A stretch of DNA of 64,000 nt, taken from assembly GCF_022602565.1 (NCBI RefSeq), contig NZ_JALBCV010000012.1, forward strand, positions 20,092 to 84,091. Reading direction: 5' to 3'. The notes beneath the pieces are model-generated. The model saw only the letters and a list, made by a program, of their open reading frames with translations, was not told where the DNA came from and ran no database searches. Source of the DNA: Rosenbergiella metrosideri. Its GTDB lineage: Bacteria; Pseudomonadota; Gammaproteobacteria; Enterobacterales; Enterobacteriaceae. This document shows positions 38,896 to 48,110 of this stretch, one piece after another; the stretch's first letter is position 1, and every line of letters starts with the position of its first letter. The translations under genes were made by a program, and so were the position numbers.

Positions 38896-40647
38896 TCAAT
38901 ATTGCCAATTGACCGTAAAACCCAGGGTAAAGCGGTCTTTCATAAAACCTTGCGGGGCCGCTACGGGGATACCGATAAAAGTATCGTATCCGGTTGATAA
39001 CACTTGCCCGCGAACCCCTAATATATTTCCGATAAGAGAGCGTCCTAATTGCTGATGGGTGCTGTTTCCCTTAAGGGTTCCGTAATCCACCCCTAGATAG
39101 AGCTGTTGTGCGCTAATCGGGAGGGCCCAACTCCATTCATTACGGATCAATATCCCTCGATCCGCGCTGAGTGAGCGCTCGCCATCGAAACCTCGTACCG
39201 TCCAGCGGCTACCTATTGAGAACTGTTCTGAAGGGGTTAACTTTGTTGAAGTCAGTTGCTGTTGATACAGTAACTGATAGCGAAACTGCTGAGTGGCGAT
39301 GGTGAAGGGCAGGGTAAACTCAGCGGTAAGCTGTACGATACGGCTTAGTGCGGTCGCCTCGCCAAACGCTTCTTCACTTGCTGGCAGTGCACCGAACCAC
39401 CGCGTTCCCTGTTGGTAACTCACCCCAAGATTCAGTATGGCACGATCGATAAACTGTTGATGCTGAAGGGTCGCTTTCCATGAGGTTGTTTTGCGGTGCT
39501 GGGCATCGATCGCTGTATCATCAATAAAGTTTTTCGATTCACGCAGCGCTACTTCTCCGGTCAGGCGCGTTTTATGGTGGCTGCCGCGATGGATCACCCG
39601 CCCCAGCTGGAATGCCAGCTGCTGACTTTGACCACGGTAACGATAATCCGCATTGGCACCGGCAATAGTCTGACTGTAATCACTGTAGCTTGCCGTAAGA
39701 CTGGCTAGCCAGTAGCCGTAAGGCAGTGAATACTGCCCGGTAACGTTGTGTGTCCCCTTCCCGCCGCCGGGTAACAGGGAGCGTCCGGCATAAAGGTACA
39801 GACTGTCACTGAAAGAAAGTGGATTATCGAGATAAAGTGTCGTCCCCCCCTGATAACGGCCGGTACTCCGCGTTCCTGAGTCATCGAGAGAGAGTCCCAG
39901 CCGCCACTTACGCGACTGCTGCCAATTCACGACGATATCGCTCTCCCCTGGCCGGTCGGTCGGTACAATTTCCATACTCGATTGAACGGTCGGCAGACGC
40001 TGCAAGTTTTCTAATCCTTGCTCTAACGCACGCAAATCAAGCAGCCCCCCAGCCTGCATTGGGAAAGCACTGCTCAGAGAGATATCTTGGTGGGATTGTG
40101 CGGCGGCGGTGGTCAGCCGACTGAGTTTACCCGGCACTATCGTTAAGTGAAGGTGCCGCTGGGTCAGATCCTGCGCTGGTGCGAGGACGCGGGTGGTGAC
40201 ATAGCCCTGATCCATCAGCCGATTCTGCAGGCGACGCATAAGAAGATTAATCCCTTGTGCCCCTAAGCACTTTCCTATTGCCGTATTGGCGACACGCTGA
40301 AGGCCGAGCCAACTCGGTAAAGCCTGCAAAGCGGCAAGCGTGACGTGCTCGATCGGAAAACAAGGGGTCTCTTGCGGGAAGCCTTGCTGTAAGGCTGGGG
40401 CCGTTGGCACCTCAACATGAACAGTCGGTGGTTCAGGCGCCAAGCGCTGCTGCAACGCCCGCTGTTGCGCCTGCTGATGAAGCTGTTGTGAATGATCATT
40501 GGGCTGCGGAAAAAACGGGCGCTGTTGTGCAGCGAGTAAAGCATCTGCTTTTAGCGGAAAGGTCGATGCATCACTCTGCCCCATTATGCAGAGCAGACCT
40601 AATGCCATGATTACCCGCTGTGGGGGATAGAATAAGTGATAGTCCAC
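38896..40647 (-). CDS. cdiB: Two-partner secretion outer-membrane transporter (CdiB/ShlB family)
   Basis: A 583-aa TpsB transporter that exports the CdiA-like protein across the outer membrane. A signal peptide (about 1-27) precedes a Gln-rich linker that runs to about residue 70. A POTRA region (FPIEHVTLAAL and VTTRVLAPAQDL) is followed by a 16-strand barrel ending FTLGFTVNWQY. The barrel holds the conserved VRGF motif in WTVRGFDGERSLSADRG, which lines the channel plug. It is the first gene of cdiB-cdiA-cdiI. Confidence 0.95.
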   Translation of the reverse strand: MDYHLFYPPQRVIMALGLLCIMGQSDASTFPLKADALLAAQQRPFFPQPNDHSQQLHQQAQQRALQQRLAPEPPTVHVEVPTAPALQQGFPQETPCFPIEHVTLAALQALPSWLGLQRVANTAIGKCLGAQGINLLMRRLQNRLMDQGYVTTRVLAPAQDLTQRHLHLTIVPGKLSRLTTAAAQSHQDISLSSAFPMQAGGLLDLRALEQGLENLQRLPTVQSSMEIVPTDRPGESDIVVNWQQSRKWRLGLSLDDSGTRSTGRYQGGTTLYLDNPLSFSDSLYLYAGRSLLPGGGKGTHNVTGQYSLPYGYWLASLTASYSDYSQTIAGANADYRYRGQSQQLAFQLGRVIHRGSHHKTRLTGEVALRESKNFIDDTAIDAQHRKTTSWKATLQHQQFIDRAILNLGVSYQQGTRWFGALPASEEAFGEATALSRIVQLTAEFTLPFTIATQQFRYQLLYQQQLTSTKLTPSEQFSIGSRWTVRGFDGERSLSADRGILIRNEWSWALPISAQQLYLGVDYGTLKGNSTHQQLGRSLIGNILGVRGQVLSTGYDTFIGIPVAAPQGFMKDRFTLGFTVNWQY

Positions 40648-41049
40648 GAGATTCCCTTTCGTGTTTGGCGCGTAACCATCCTGTTACACGTTATGGTGAG
40701 TGCTTACCCAATTCAGAGGCAATTTAGCAAGGTCTGACGATATAAATACAGTGTTACTTCTTGGCGAGTAATACTTTCGCATAATTTCTTGTGGTTTATC
40801 ACAATAAAAAAGGGAATGGCTATTTGACTAAAAGAGTATTGATAGAAGGTTTTATGAAATAGATACCCACGCAATTAACTACTATGACATTTTTGAATAA
40901 TGCATTACGTGTCTTATCCCAGCCCAATAAGTTTAAGATTACTTACATACTCAACTTTAAGTTATAAAAAAATCCTAGTAATAGTTTTCACTACCCTATT
41001 ACGGAATAAATTTTATTATGATGAAGTCTAAAATAATAGAGAGGATTAA
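40648..41049. other. AT-rich leader region of cdiB
   Basis: No gene is seen in these 400 bp. The region should hold the cdiB promoter (minus strand) but no clear -35/-10 pair or known operator was picked out. Confidence 0.4.
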
Positions 41050-41742
41050 GTAAAATAATCTGAAAGCAATCATCGATAGGATCGTCAAAGACCCTGCATC
41101 GAGGGGATGCCACATCACGAACGCTTACCGATTATTTAAGGGTGGAAACCATAGTGAAGAGTAGGCTTATTTTTTATATTTTGTCATGGGTTAGCGGTCA
41201 GACTATAGGCAAATCCATCGATAGGCTTACACGTTGTCTCGGTATTCCCCCAAGCGCTACTTGTCATGGTTGTTGAGTCGATACCGCGACGGAGCAGAAA
41301 AATATCCATGAAAAAACCGTTATAACTTATCTCGATAAGATTAAATCTGCTATCCATGAACATTATAATATCGAAGACATTATCGAGCATGCTCGGCGGG
41401 AAAAACACAGTGGGATAATTATATTATCGATGATTACACTGTCGAAGCCTCTCTTTGGATCAAAGAGAGCTCTACTAATTATGATGGCTATTACTTATGC
41501 CTCACTCAACACTACAGTAAAGGTATCACGTATTTTGAAAATTTTGATAGTGAATATTGTCATTGAAATTTCTTTAACCGATAAAAAAATTACAATAAGA
41601 AGATTGAATTATGGTTAAGAACCCAATATTCGCGCTCCACATTATTTAATGTTAGTGGAACATGCAACGTTCTTTTTAGAGAAGAATCCAATCCAAGAGA
41701 TCTGGTAATCATTCTGGACGTTAATAGCGATAAAAAAGGCTG
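41050..41742 (+). pseudogene. Frameshifted gene of unknown function upstream of cdiB
   Basis: Three coding-like segments follow each other in different plus-strand frames. The first (from 41055) reads NLKAIIDRIVKDPASRGCHI and NAYRLFKGGNH. The second (from about 41163) reads RLIFYILSWVSGQTIGKSID and, after a TGA, EKTVITYLDKIKSAIHEHYN. The third (from about 41408) reads QWDNYIIDDYTVEASLWIKE and DGYYLCLTQHYSKGITYFEN, then, after stops, PRDLVIILDVNSDKKG to a TGA at 41742. The composition is that of real protein, but two frame changes and several stops break it. The family was not recognised. Confidence 0.55.
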
Positions 41743-41761
41743 ACAAAAGTCAGCCTTTTCC
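41732..41761. terminator. Bidirectional terminator between ugd and the pseudogene
   Basis: AAAAGGCTGAC and GTCAGCCTTTT form an 11-bp stem with a 4-nt loop, with T runs on either strand. It ends ugd on the minus strand and the decayed gene on the plus strand. Confidence 0.9.
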
Positions 41762-41772
41762 CGTCTTAAAAA

Positions 41773-42939
41773 TTAATCGTTACCAAACAGATCACGGGTA
41801 TAGACTTTTTCCCGAACATCCTGCAACGCTTCAACCAGACGGTTTGCAATGATGAGATCGCACTGCTGTTTTAACTGTTGCAGATCATGGGTAACCGGTG
41901 AGTTAAAGAAGGTTTCTTCATTTAATACCGGTTCGTAAACCATGACCTCGATGCCCTTAGCTTTCAGGCGTTTCATAATACCTTGGACGGCAGAAGCACG
42001 GAAGTTATCCGATCCTGCTTTCATCACCAGACGATATATTCCCACGCGTTTGGGCTGCTTTTTCAAAATACTTTCAGCAATAAAATCTTTGCGGGTACGG
42101 TTGGCATCGACAATCGCATTGATAATATTGTTAGGCACCTGCTCGTAGTTGGCACGAAGTTGTTTGGTGTCTTTCGGTAGGCAGTAACCGCCGTAACCAA
42201 AGGATGGATTATTATAGTGATGACCAATACGTGGGTCGTGACTCACCCCTTCAATGATTTGGCGAGCATCCAGGCCATGGTGTTCGGCATAGCTATCCAA
42301 CTCATTGAAGTAGGCAATACGCAGGGCAAGATAAGTGTTCGCAAACAGCTTGATCGCTTCCGCTTCAGTGTCATCGGTGAAGAGTACTGGAATATCTTGC
42401 TTCTCTGCCCCATCCGCTAATAACTGGGCAAATTTCTTAGCCTCTGCGCTTTGGCTGCCGACCACGATACGCGAAGGGTGTAAATTATCGTACAGGGCCT
42501 TACCTTCACGTAAAAACTCGGGTGAGAAAATAATGTTGTCAACGCCTAGCTTCTCTTTTAGCGCGCGGGTAAATCCTACCGGAATGGTAGATTTAATGAT
42601 GATGGTCGCCTGCGGATTAATGGCTAATACGTCGTTGATGACCGATTCGACACTGCGCGTATTAAAGTAGTTGGACTCCACATCGTAGTCGGTAGGTGTC
42701 GCCACAATGACGTAGTCAGCATCCTGATAAGCAAAATGTTTGTCGGTGGTCGCGGTAAAATTGAGCGGCTTATTGGCGAGGTAAAACTCAATCTCTTTAT
42801 CGACAATCGGCGATTGTTTATTATTTAATTTTTCAACCTTCTGCTGGTCTATATCCAACGCCACCACTTCATTATGTTGTGCAAGTAAGAGGCCGTTCGA
42901 AAGTCCAACATAACCAGTGCCAGCAATAGCAATCTTCAT
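41773..42939 (-). CDS. ugd: UDP-glucose 6-dehydrogenase
   Basis: Ugd oxidises UDP-glucose to UDP-glucuronate with two NAD+, feeding colanic acid or other acidic exopolysaccharide and aminoarabinose lipid A modification. It has 388 aa, the E. coli length. The Rossmann start [16 protein letters not shown] and the catalytic cysteine C253 in [14 protein letters not shown] are present, with K204-like and R contacts nearby. It stands alone with its own terminator, about 16 kb from the mannose operon at the right end, so it is not in that transcript. Confidence 0.97.
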   Translation of the reverse strand: MKIAIAGTGYVGLSNGLLLAQHNEVVALDIDQQKVEKLNNKQSPIVDKEIEFYLANKPLNFTATTDKHFAYQDADYVIVATPTDYDVESNYFNTRSVESVINDVLAINPQATIIIKSTIPVGFTRALKEKLGVDNIIFSPEFLREGKALYDNLHPSRIVVGSQSAEAKKFAQLLADGAEKQDIPVLFTDDTEAEAIKLFANTYLALRIAYFNELDSYAEHHGLDARQIIEGVSHDPRIGHHYNNPSFGYGGYCLPKDTKQLRANYEQVPNNIINAIVDANRTRKDFIAESILKKQPKRVGIYRLVMKAGSDNFRASAVQGIMKRLKAKGIEVMVYEPVLNEETFFNSPVTHDLQQLKQQCDLIIANRLVEALQDVREKVYTRDLFGND

Positions 42940-43314
42940 TACCTGATTTCCTGTATTTGGGGTCGAATAATTAGAATATTTAATTTTTTAAGGCCGATAG
43001 TATGCCTGCATTATGTATTTTCCGCGAAAACAAATTGCATAACTCGTTAATTTTCAGATTAAAAGAAAATTTTCTATCCCTCGTGGCGGCTTCCTTCCGC
43101 AAAGGTTCGAAGTGTAAAGTGTTAAAAGCCTTTAATGCTACACTGAACAGAACAAAGTGCCATTGCGCTATTCAGAACGGCAGGTAAAAGCAAGCATCGA
43201 CCGAATGAGAGCTTGGCAAGCCGGTCAGAGTAATCTCTTTTTTTCATTAGTGCGCCACACGAGATAATGTCTGAACTATAATTAACAACGATATATCCCT
43301 TATGGAGAATGAGA
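42940..43314. other. Gap between ugd and the small secreted protein gene
   Basis: Divergent promoters for both genes must lie here. An AT-rich stretch near 42970-43000 suits the ugd promoter; no specific operator was recognised. Confidence 0.3.
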
Positions 43315-43635
43315 ATGAAAAAATTAGTGATTCTTGCTTCAGCCCTGACCCTCTCTTTTGGTGCCTTTGCTGCGACCCAGGCAAGTGAAGAGGCATTAGC
43401 GACTGCGCATAAAGGGGCGGATACCGCTAAAGAGAAACTGCATGAAGCGCAAAATACTGGCGCACAGCAGAAACTTAAAGCGAAGCATGCCGCTGAGGGG
43501 AAAGCGAACACCACCAGCAGTAAAATCTCTGAAGGCTCGCAAAAGGCCTGGCATAGCACTAAGCAAGGTGTAGAGAAAGGCTGGGACAAAACTAAAGAGA
43601 GTGCTGAAGATCTGAAAAACGACATTTCACCCTAG
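43315..43635 (+). CDS. Small secreted helical Lys/Ala-rich protein
   Basis: A 106-aa protein with a signal peptide (MKKLVILASALTLSFGAFA, cut before ATQAS). The mature part is highly charged and helical, with heptad-like AHKGADTAKEKLHEAQNTG and a repeat KGWDKTKESAEDL resembling late-embryogenesis or apolipoprotein-type amphipathic helices. Start 43315 is chosen because GGAGA lies 6 nt upstream; an ATG at 43309 is too close to it. A periplasmic stress role is a guess from composition only. It stands as a single gene with a terminator after it. Confidence 0.75.
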   Translation: MKKLVILASALTLSFGAFAATQASEEALATAHKGADTAKEKLHEAQNTGAQQKLKAKHAAEGKANTTSSKISEGSQKAWHSTKQGVEKGWDKTKESAEDLKNDISP

Positions 43636-43648
43636 TCGATAGGGTCTG

Positions 43649-43670
43649 GGTCCTATCCTCGGATAGGACC
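43649..43670. terminator. Hairpin between the small secreted protein gene and the oxidoreductase gene
   Basis: GGTCCTATCC and GGATAGGACC form a perfect 10-bp inverted repeat around 2 nt, between two convergent genes. No clear U-tract follows on either side. Confidence 0.65.
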
Positions 43671-43677
43671 TGCTCTG

Positions 43678-44646
43678 TCAAAGATCCAAAACCAACACTT
43701 CACTGCGACTGCGAGAACAGCACAGGGCCACCTGCTGTTGCGGTCCGCTCTTCTCCTGCTCACTTTGCACCGTATCACGGTGATCAACCTCCCCGGAAAT
43801 AACATTGGTTAAACAGGCCCCACACATTCCCATTTCACAGGAAAGCGGTATCGAGACGCCTTGCTCTAGCAAGACTTGGGCGATAGTTTGCTGTGCGCTC
43901 ACAGGCCATTGTTGGCCAGTCGATGCCAGAGTAATGATAAACGTTTCGTCGTCTCCCGCCTCGCAGCTAGCCACTGGGGGTTTAAAGGCTTCGCTATAGA
44001 TTGCCTCGTCCGCCCAGCCTAAGGCCCGTGCGGATTCTCGCTGGTGCTGCATAAAATCTTCAGGACCACAAAGATAGATTAAAGTGTCGGTATCGGGCTG
44101 CGCCAATTCAGCAGGCTGATGGTGTCGAGGACTGTTACCCTCCTCGCTTAACCACAGATGACATTCCCCATATTGCCAAGGCGCAGACAATACCGATTGG
44201 TAAGCAGCCTGCTGAGCATAGCGACAATAGTAGTGTAAGGTGAAGGCAATACCTTGCTGCTCCAATTGTAGAGCCATCGCATAGAGGGGCGTAATACCGA
44301 TTCCCGCAGCGATTAGGAGCACCCGCTTCGCGGGCTGCAGTGCGAAGAGATTACGTGGTGCAGAGAGGGTGAGACGATCGCCGGGCCGTAATTGTTGGTG
44401 CACATAACGCGATCCCCCCCTAGAGGCCGCATCATGGGCCACGCAAATCTCGTAGCGTCGGCGATCGTTGCAGGATCCGGTCAATGAATATTGCCGTATC
44501 AGTCCGGGGGTAAGGTGCACATCAATATGTGCCCCCGGCTCCCATGCCGGTAACAAGGTATTCGTGGTGTCCGGTACAAAGCTGACGGCTAAGTTACCCG
44601 TTCCCTGCAAACACAGACTCTCTACGATCACCGATAACTGTTCCAT
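43678..44646 (-). CDS. Ferredoxin-type reductase of a Rieske oxygenase (VanB-like)
   Basis: A 322-aa flavin and iron-sulfur reductase. The FMN-binding RQYSL motif comes first, then NAD-binding AAGIGITPLYAMA, LIYLCGPEDFM, and a plant-type 2Fe-2S centre at the C-terminus with CEMGMCGAC and a last cysteine in VALCCSRS. This domain order is that of phthalate dioxygenase and vanillate demethylase reductases. The start at 44646 follows GAGGTG. It is co-transcribed with the oxygenase gene 8 bp upstream and should feed electrons to it. Substrate unknown. Confidence 0.92.
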   Translation of the reverse strand: MEQLSVIVESLCLQGTGNLAVSFVPDTTNTLLPAWEPGAHIDVHLTPGLIRQYSLTGSCNDRRRYEICVAHDAASRGGSRYVHQQLRPGDRLTLSAPRNLFALQPAKRVLLIAAGIGITPLYAMALQLEQQGIAFTLHYYCRYAQQAAYQSVLSAPWQYGECHLWLSEEGNSPRHHQPAELAQPDTDTLIYLCGPEDFMQHQRESARALGWADEAIYSEAFKPPVASCEAGDDETFIITLASTGQQWPVSAQQTIAQVLLEQGVSIPLSCEMGMCGACLTNVISGEVDHRDTVQSEQEKSGPQQQVALCCSRSRSEVLVLDL

Positions 44647-44654
44647 TTCACACC

Positions 44655-45686
44655 TCACACTAAGAAGAAGTCACCAAAGCCCATCTTTTTTAATCCACGG
44701 CGGTAAGCGATGGAGCTACGGTCGGCAGGAATATGCGCCTCTAAACTGAGATCGAGCGGCAGACGTTCTGGCATCTGGGTTTCCACCATCAGTCGATCTT
44801 CTTCAAAGACGCGTTGGTTAAAGGCATAGACATCTTCTACTGGAATATCGAGATCAAAATTACGCGCTATCGGCGCAAACATTCGCGTTTTGCGCGCCGA
44901 TACCGGCGAAGCGGCATTCATAATCACTAATCGGGCCTCACCTGGGAAGTGAATGGTCAAAGTAGCGGTGAAAGGCAGATGCATTTCGAAATGACGCAGC
45001 CACTTAAACCCTTCAGGTGCACGAAACTCGCTACTGGCCGGATAATTACCAACGGTACTCCAGTAATCCGCATCAAAGCCGTATTCACGATCCACTGCTT
45101 GATAGTCTGGGACCTGTTGATTATTAGCATCGGCGAAGGTTTCAGTGTGGATCCACGCGAAGTGTGCGACATCGAGGAAGCCTTCAACTTGTCGACCGGC
45201 GAAGCCATTAACCTCGAAACCTGGGCAGTTGATCTGTTGAAAGCCAGCCGTGTCCCAGTGCGGCATGACCGGTAGCTTGGCCGGTTTTTCGCTATCGGGC
45301 GCCAGGCAGACCCAAATCAGCCCGTAGCGCTCTTCCACAGCAAAGGTCGAGAGATTAAGCTTGGCGGGGATCGGTTGACCTGGGCTCGATGGGATACGAT
45401 TACATTTACCGCCTTCGCCAAAACGGAGGCCGTGGTAAGGGCAGACGATACCCGCTTCATCATGAAAGCCGAGGGTTAAGGGGACACCCCGATGTGGGCA
45501 GACATCGCGTGCAGCAACCACCTCCCCCGCAAGTCGATACAGCACCAACTGTTCATCCAGTAGCACGGCTTTAACGGGCGCACCGTTAATATCCATCGCC
45601 CGAGCGACCGGATGCCATTGTGCGGCCAATTTCAACCAATCATCTGGCTCAAAAGTACAGTGTGCGGGAGAGGTGACTTTGCTCAT
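44655..45686 (-). CDS. Rieske non-haem iron oxygenase, alpha subunit (VanA-like)
   Basis: A 343-aa ring-hydroxylating or demethylating oxygenase. The Rieske centre ligands are CPHRG (about residue 65) and CPYHGLRF (about 84). The mononuclear iron site is in EGFLDVAHFAWIHTETF with two histidines and a nearby acid. Start 45686 follows AAGGA at 7 nt. The single-subunit form with its own reductase suggests an aromatic O-demethylase or similar. The divergent LysR gene is the likely regulator. The exact substrate cannot be read from sequence. Confidence 0.93.
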   Translation of the reverse strand: MSKVTSPAHCTFEPDDWLKLAAQWHPVARAMDINGAPVKAVLLDEQLVLYRLAGEVVAARDVCPHRGVPLTLGFHDEAGIVCPYHGLRFGEGGKCNRIPSSPGQPIPAKLNLSTFAVEERYGLIWVCLAPDSEKPAKLPVMPHWDTAGFQQINCPGFEVNGFAGRQVEGFLDVAHFAWIHTETFADANNQQVPDYQAVDREYGFDADYWSTVGNYPASSEFRAPEGFKWLRHFEMHLPFTATLTIHFPGEARLVIMNAASPVSARKTRMFAPIARNFDLDIPVEDVYAFNQRVFEEDRLMVETQMPERLPLDLSLEAHIPADRSSIAYRRGLKKMGFGDFFLV

Positions 45687-45806
45687 AATGAATTCCTTAA
45701 TCATACGAAAAGCTGTTTTTGTTATGGCTTTAGTGATAAACCTTTTAACTGTTCCAATCCATCATTAAGAATTCAGTAGAGTGTTGCAAAAAAGAGAACA
45801 GTAACC

Positions 45807-46724
45807 ATGAGCCCATTTTCGCGCTTCGCCCAGTACTTCCTCGCCGTGGTCCGTCACGGTAGCCTACGTAAAGCGTCAGAGCAGTTACATATCTCTGCGT
45901 CCGCCATTAACCGACAGATTTTGCAGGCGGAGGAGTCATTAGGTACGCCACTCTTCGAACGGTTGGCTGAAGGGCTAAGGATGACTACCGCAGGCGAGCT
46001 GCTCTATGCCGACCTATTGCGCTGGCAGCGGGAATTTGAGGTTACTCGGCAACGGTTCGATGAGATCCAAGGCTTACAGCGAGGTAAGGTCAAGATCGGT
46101 TTGGTGCAAGCCCTTAACCAAGGGGAGATCGCCGACTGTTTGGCACGTTTCGTCGAGCAGTACCCCAGGCTGACGTTAGAGGTTGTGATCGATAGTAGCC
46201 AAGCGATCGGCGAGCAGCTTCGTACCGCGAATCTTGATGTCGGGCTACTACTCGATCCCGGCGAAGTGGCCGGTTTAGAGGTGAGAAGTTTTTGTGAGTT
46301 AGAGATCGGGGTTGCCCTCTCGCCTCAGCATCCCTTGGCTAATAAAAAGACTCTGCGGGTCAGTGATCTGCATGCGCAGCGGCATATCTTGCCGGGGGAA
46401 GATCTTGTAGTACATGGCAGGGTCCTCGCACTGTATCAGCGAGCGGCATTATCCATGGACAATGCGATCGTCTGTAACGATATTGCCTTGATTCGCCGCT
46501 TTCTAATGAAAAACAGTAGTGTCGCAATGCTTAGCCGAATCGATGTTCAATATGATGTAGAGCAGAATAACTTGGCCTTTATTCCGCTACACAATAGTCC
46601 AACGTCACCACTCACCCTAGCACTATGTGTTGCACCTTCTCGTCAACTGTCCCGCGCCGCGCAGCGGGTCATACAGCAATTAAATGAGAGCATTGAGGTG
46701 ATTGCGGGGAAAAATCTTGCTTAG
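45807..46724 (+). CDS. LysR-family regulator divergent from the Rieske oxygenase
   Basis: A 305-aa LysR-type regulator: helix-turn-helix in SLRKASEQLHISASAINRQI (about residues 16-60) and a periplasmic-binding-like effector domain from about 90. It is divergent from the oxygenase and reductase genes, the usual layout for a LysR protein controlling a catabolic operon in response to its substrate. The 120-bp gap at 45687-45806 should contain the shared operator. Confidence 0.92.
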   Translation: MSPFSRFAQYFLAVVRHGSLRKASEQLHISASAINRQILQAEESLGTPLFERLAEGLRMTTAGELLYADLLRWQREFEVTRQRFDEIQGLQRGKVKIGLVQALNQGEIADCLARFVEQYPRLTLEVVIDSSQAIGEQLRTANLDVGLLLDPGEVAGLEVRSFCELEIGVALSPQHPLANKKTLRVSDLHAQRHILPGEDLVVHGRVLALYQRAALSMDNAIVCNDIALIRRFLMKNSSVAMLSRIDVQYDVEQNNLAFIPLHNSPTSPLTLALCVAPSRQLSRAAQRVIQQLNESIEVIAGKNLA

Positions 46725-46741
46725 TTGCTCCTTAGTGAAGG

Positions 46742-47206
46742 TTATTGATTAGGCTGCGCAATAATATGCTGATAAAGACGTTGTAAATCGTCGGCGTGTT
46801 GGACGCAGAGTGTGACCTGCTGCTGTGCCAAGGTTAGAATTAACGCTCCTTCTGCGGTAAGGTGGTAATGCTTAATGTGGGCCCACCGAATAAATTGTCC
46901 ATTAATCACTATCCCCTCAGCGCTGACCCGCGCGATGGGCTGGCGTATCCAGCCATACCAAAGGGTCAGCAAAATCAATCCTAACAGTAATCCGCTATTC
47001 AGATAGCCTTCTGCGCGCAACCGCTGCTGAATAAATACCACCAGTAGCAGCACAGTGACTATTCCCCAATCTTTACGCGATAATCGACGTAAAGGGATGG
47101 TCCATTGCGTCAGCGGATAGCGCAACGGTCTTAGCCACTCGCTATAGACCGCTAAGGCTGCACAGAGGATCACGATAGTACCGAGAATAACTGTCTGCAG
47201 TGTCAT
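46742..47206 (-). CDS. yobD: YobD-like membrane protein (DUF986)
   Basis: A 154-aa protein with three predicted membrane helices and a soluble tail. In E. coli yobD lies directly after manXYZ and has 152 aa; here the gene lies 45 bp after the IID gene on the same strand and shares the pattern WLRPLRYPL, a mid GLILLTLWYGWIRQPI helix, and a C-terminal half with IKHYHL and DDLQRLYQHII. Its function is unknown. Confidence 0.85.
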   Translation of the reverse strand: MTLQTVILGTIVILCAALAVYSEWLRPLRYPLTQWTIPLRRLSRKDWGIVTVLLLVVFIQQRLRAEGYLNSGLLLGLILLTLWYGWIRQPIARVSAEGIVINGQFIRWAHIKHYHLTAEGALILTLAQQQVTLCVQHADDLQRLYQHIIAQPNQ

Positions 47207-47251
47207 AATGCCTCCTGAACCTTTGCCTTAGCTTCCCGCTCAGGCAATAGA

Positions 47252-48100
47252 TTAAACGCCCAGTAGCCCAGACCAGAAGCCGATAATACCGATGATAAAA
47301 AACCCTATGATGATCCACAGCGCATTCACCTTATTTCGTAATAACCACATGCAGCCAAAAGTGAGCAATAGGGGAACCAGTCCTGGCATCAGCTGATCAA
47401 GGATATTCTGCACCGTGGTAACGGTCTCGTTACCCGCTGCATCAGGTACTCTTGATACCACTAGGGGGATATTGACATGTGTCCATTTATTGACCAAGGC
47501 CCCTAGCACAAATAACCCGAGAATCGACGCCCCTTCTGTGAGTTTCTGCAGGAAGCCGCCCCCCATATCTTTGACGATATCAATGCCTTTCTGATACCCG
47601 TAGGCAATTCCGTAGTAGCGAGTGAGCAGGCGTACTGCATTGAACAGCACAAAAAATAATATTGGCCCCAGAAGGCTACCGCTCAGGGCAATACCGGCGC
47701 CTAATGCGGCAAACACCGGACGAACGGTTCCCCAGTAAATGGGGTCGCCGACACCGGCCAAGGGGCCCATCAATCCGACCTTAATACCATTAATTGCGCC
47801 ATCATCAATCGGGGCACCGTTGGCTCGCTGCTCTTCCATCGCGAGGGTAACGCCTAAGATCGGTGCGGCGACATAGGGATGGGTGTTGAAGAACTCAAGG
47901 TGGCGTTTAATCGCTTGGCGCCGAGCATCATTATTTTCTGGGTAAAGCCGTTTAATCGCTGGGATCATCGAGAAGCAAAACCCCAAAGCCTGCATACGCT
48001 CGAAGTTCCATGATCCTTGGAAGAGATTAGAGCGAATAAAGACGCCACGGATATCACTTTTTGTCAGTTTTTTTTCGGTTAGCTGTGTGTTATCGACCAT
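47252..48100 (-). CDS. manZ: Mannose-family PTS component IID
   Basis: A 282-aa membrane subunit of a mannose-type phosphotransferase permease. Motifs of EIID-Man are present: the N-terminal LTKSDIRGVFIRSNLFQGSW, MGPLAGVGDPIYWGT and the C-terminal helices. Together with IIC it forms the sugar channel. In E. coli the same proteins are also a receptor for phage lambda DNA entry and class IIa-type bacteriocins. It follows IIC by 10 bp. Confidence 0.95.
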   Translation of the reverse strand: MVDNTQLTEKKLTKSDIRGVFIRSNLFQGSWNFERMQALGFCFSMIPAIKRLYPENNDARRQAIKRHLEFFNTHPYVAAPILGVTLAMEEQRANGAPIDDGAINGIKVGLMGPLAGVGDPIYWGTVRPVFAALGAGIALSGSLLGPILFFVLFNAVRLLTRYYGIAYGYQKGIDIVKDMGGGFLQKLTEGASILGLFVLGALVNKWTHVNIPLVVSRVPDAAGNETVTTVQNILDQLMPGLVPLLLTFGCMWLLRNKVNALWIIIGFFIIGIIGFWSGLLGV

Positions 48101-48110
48101 AACGTTATCC

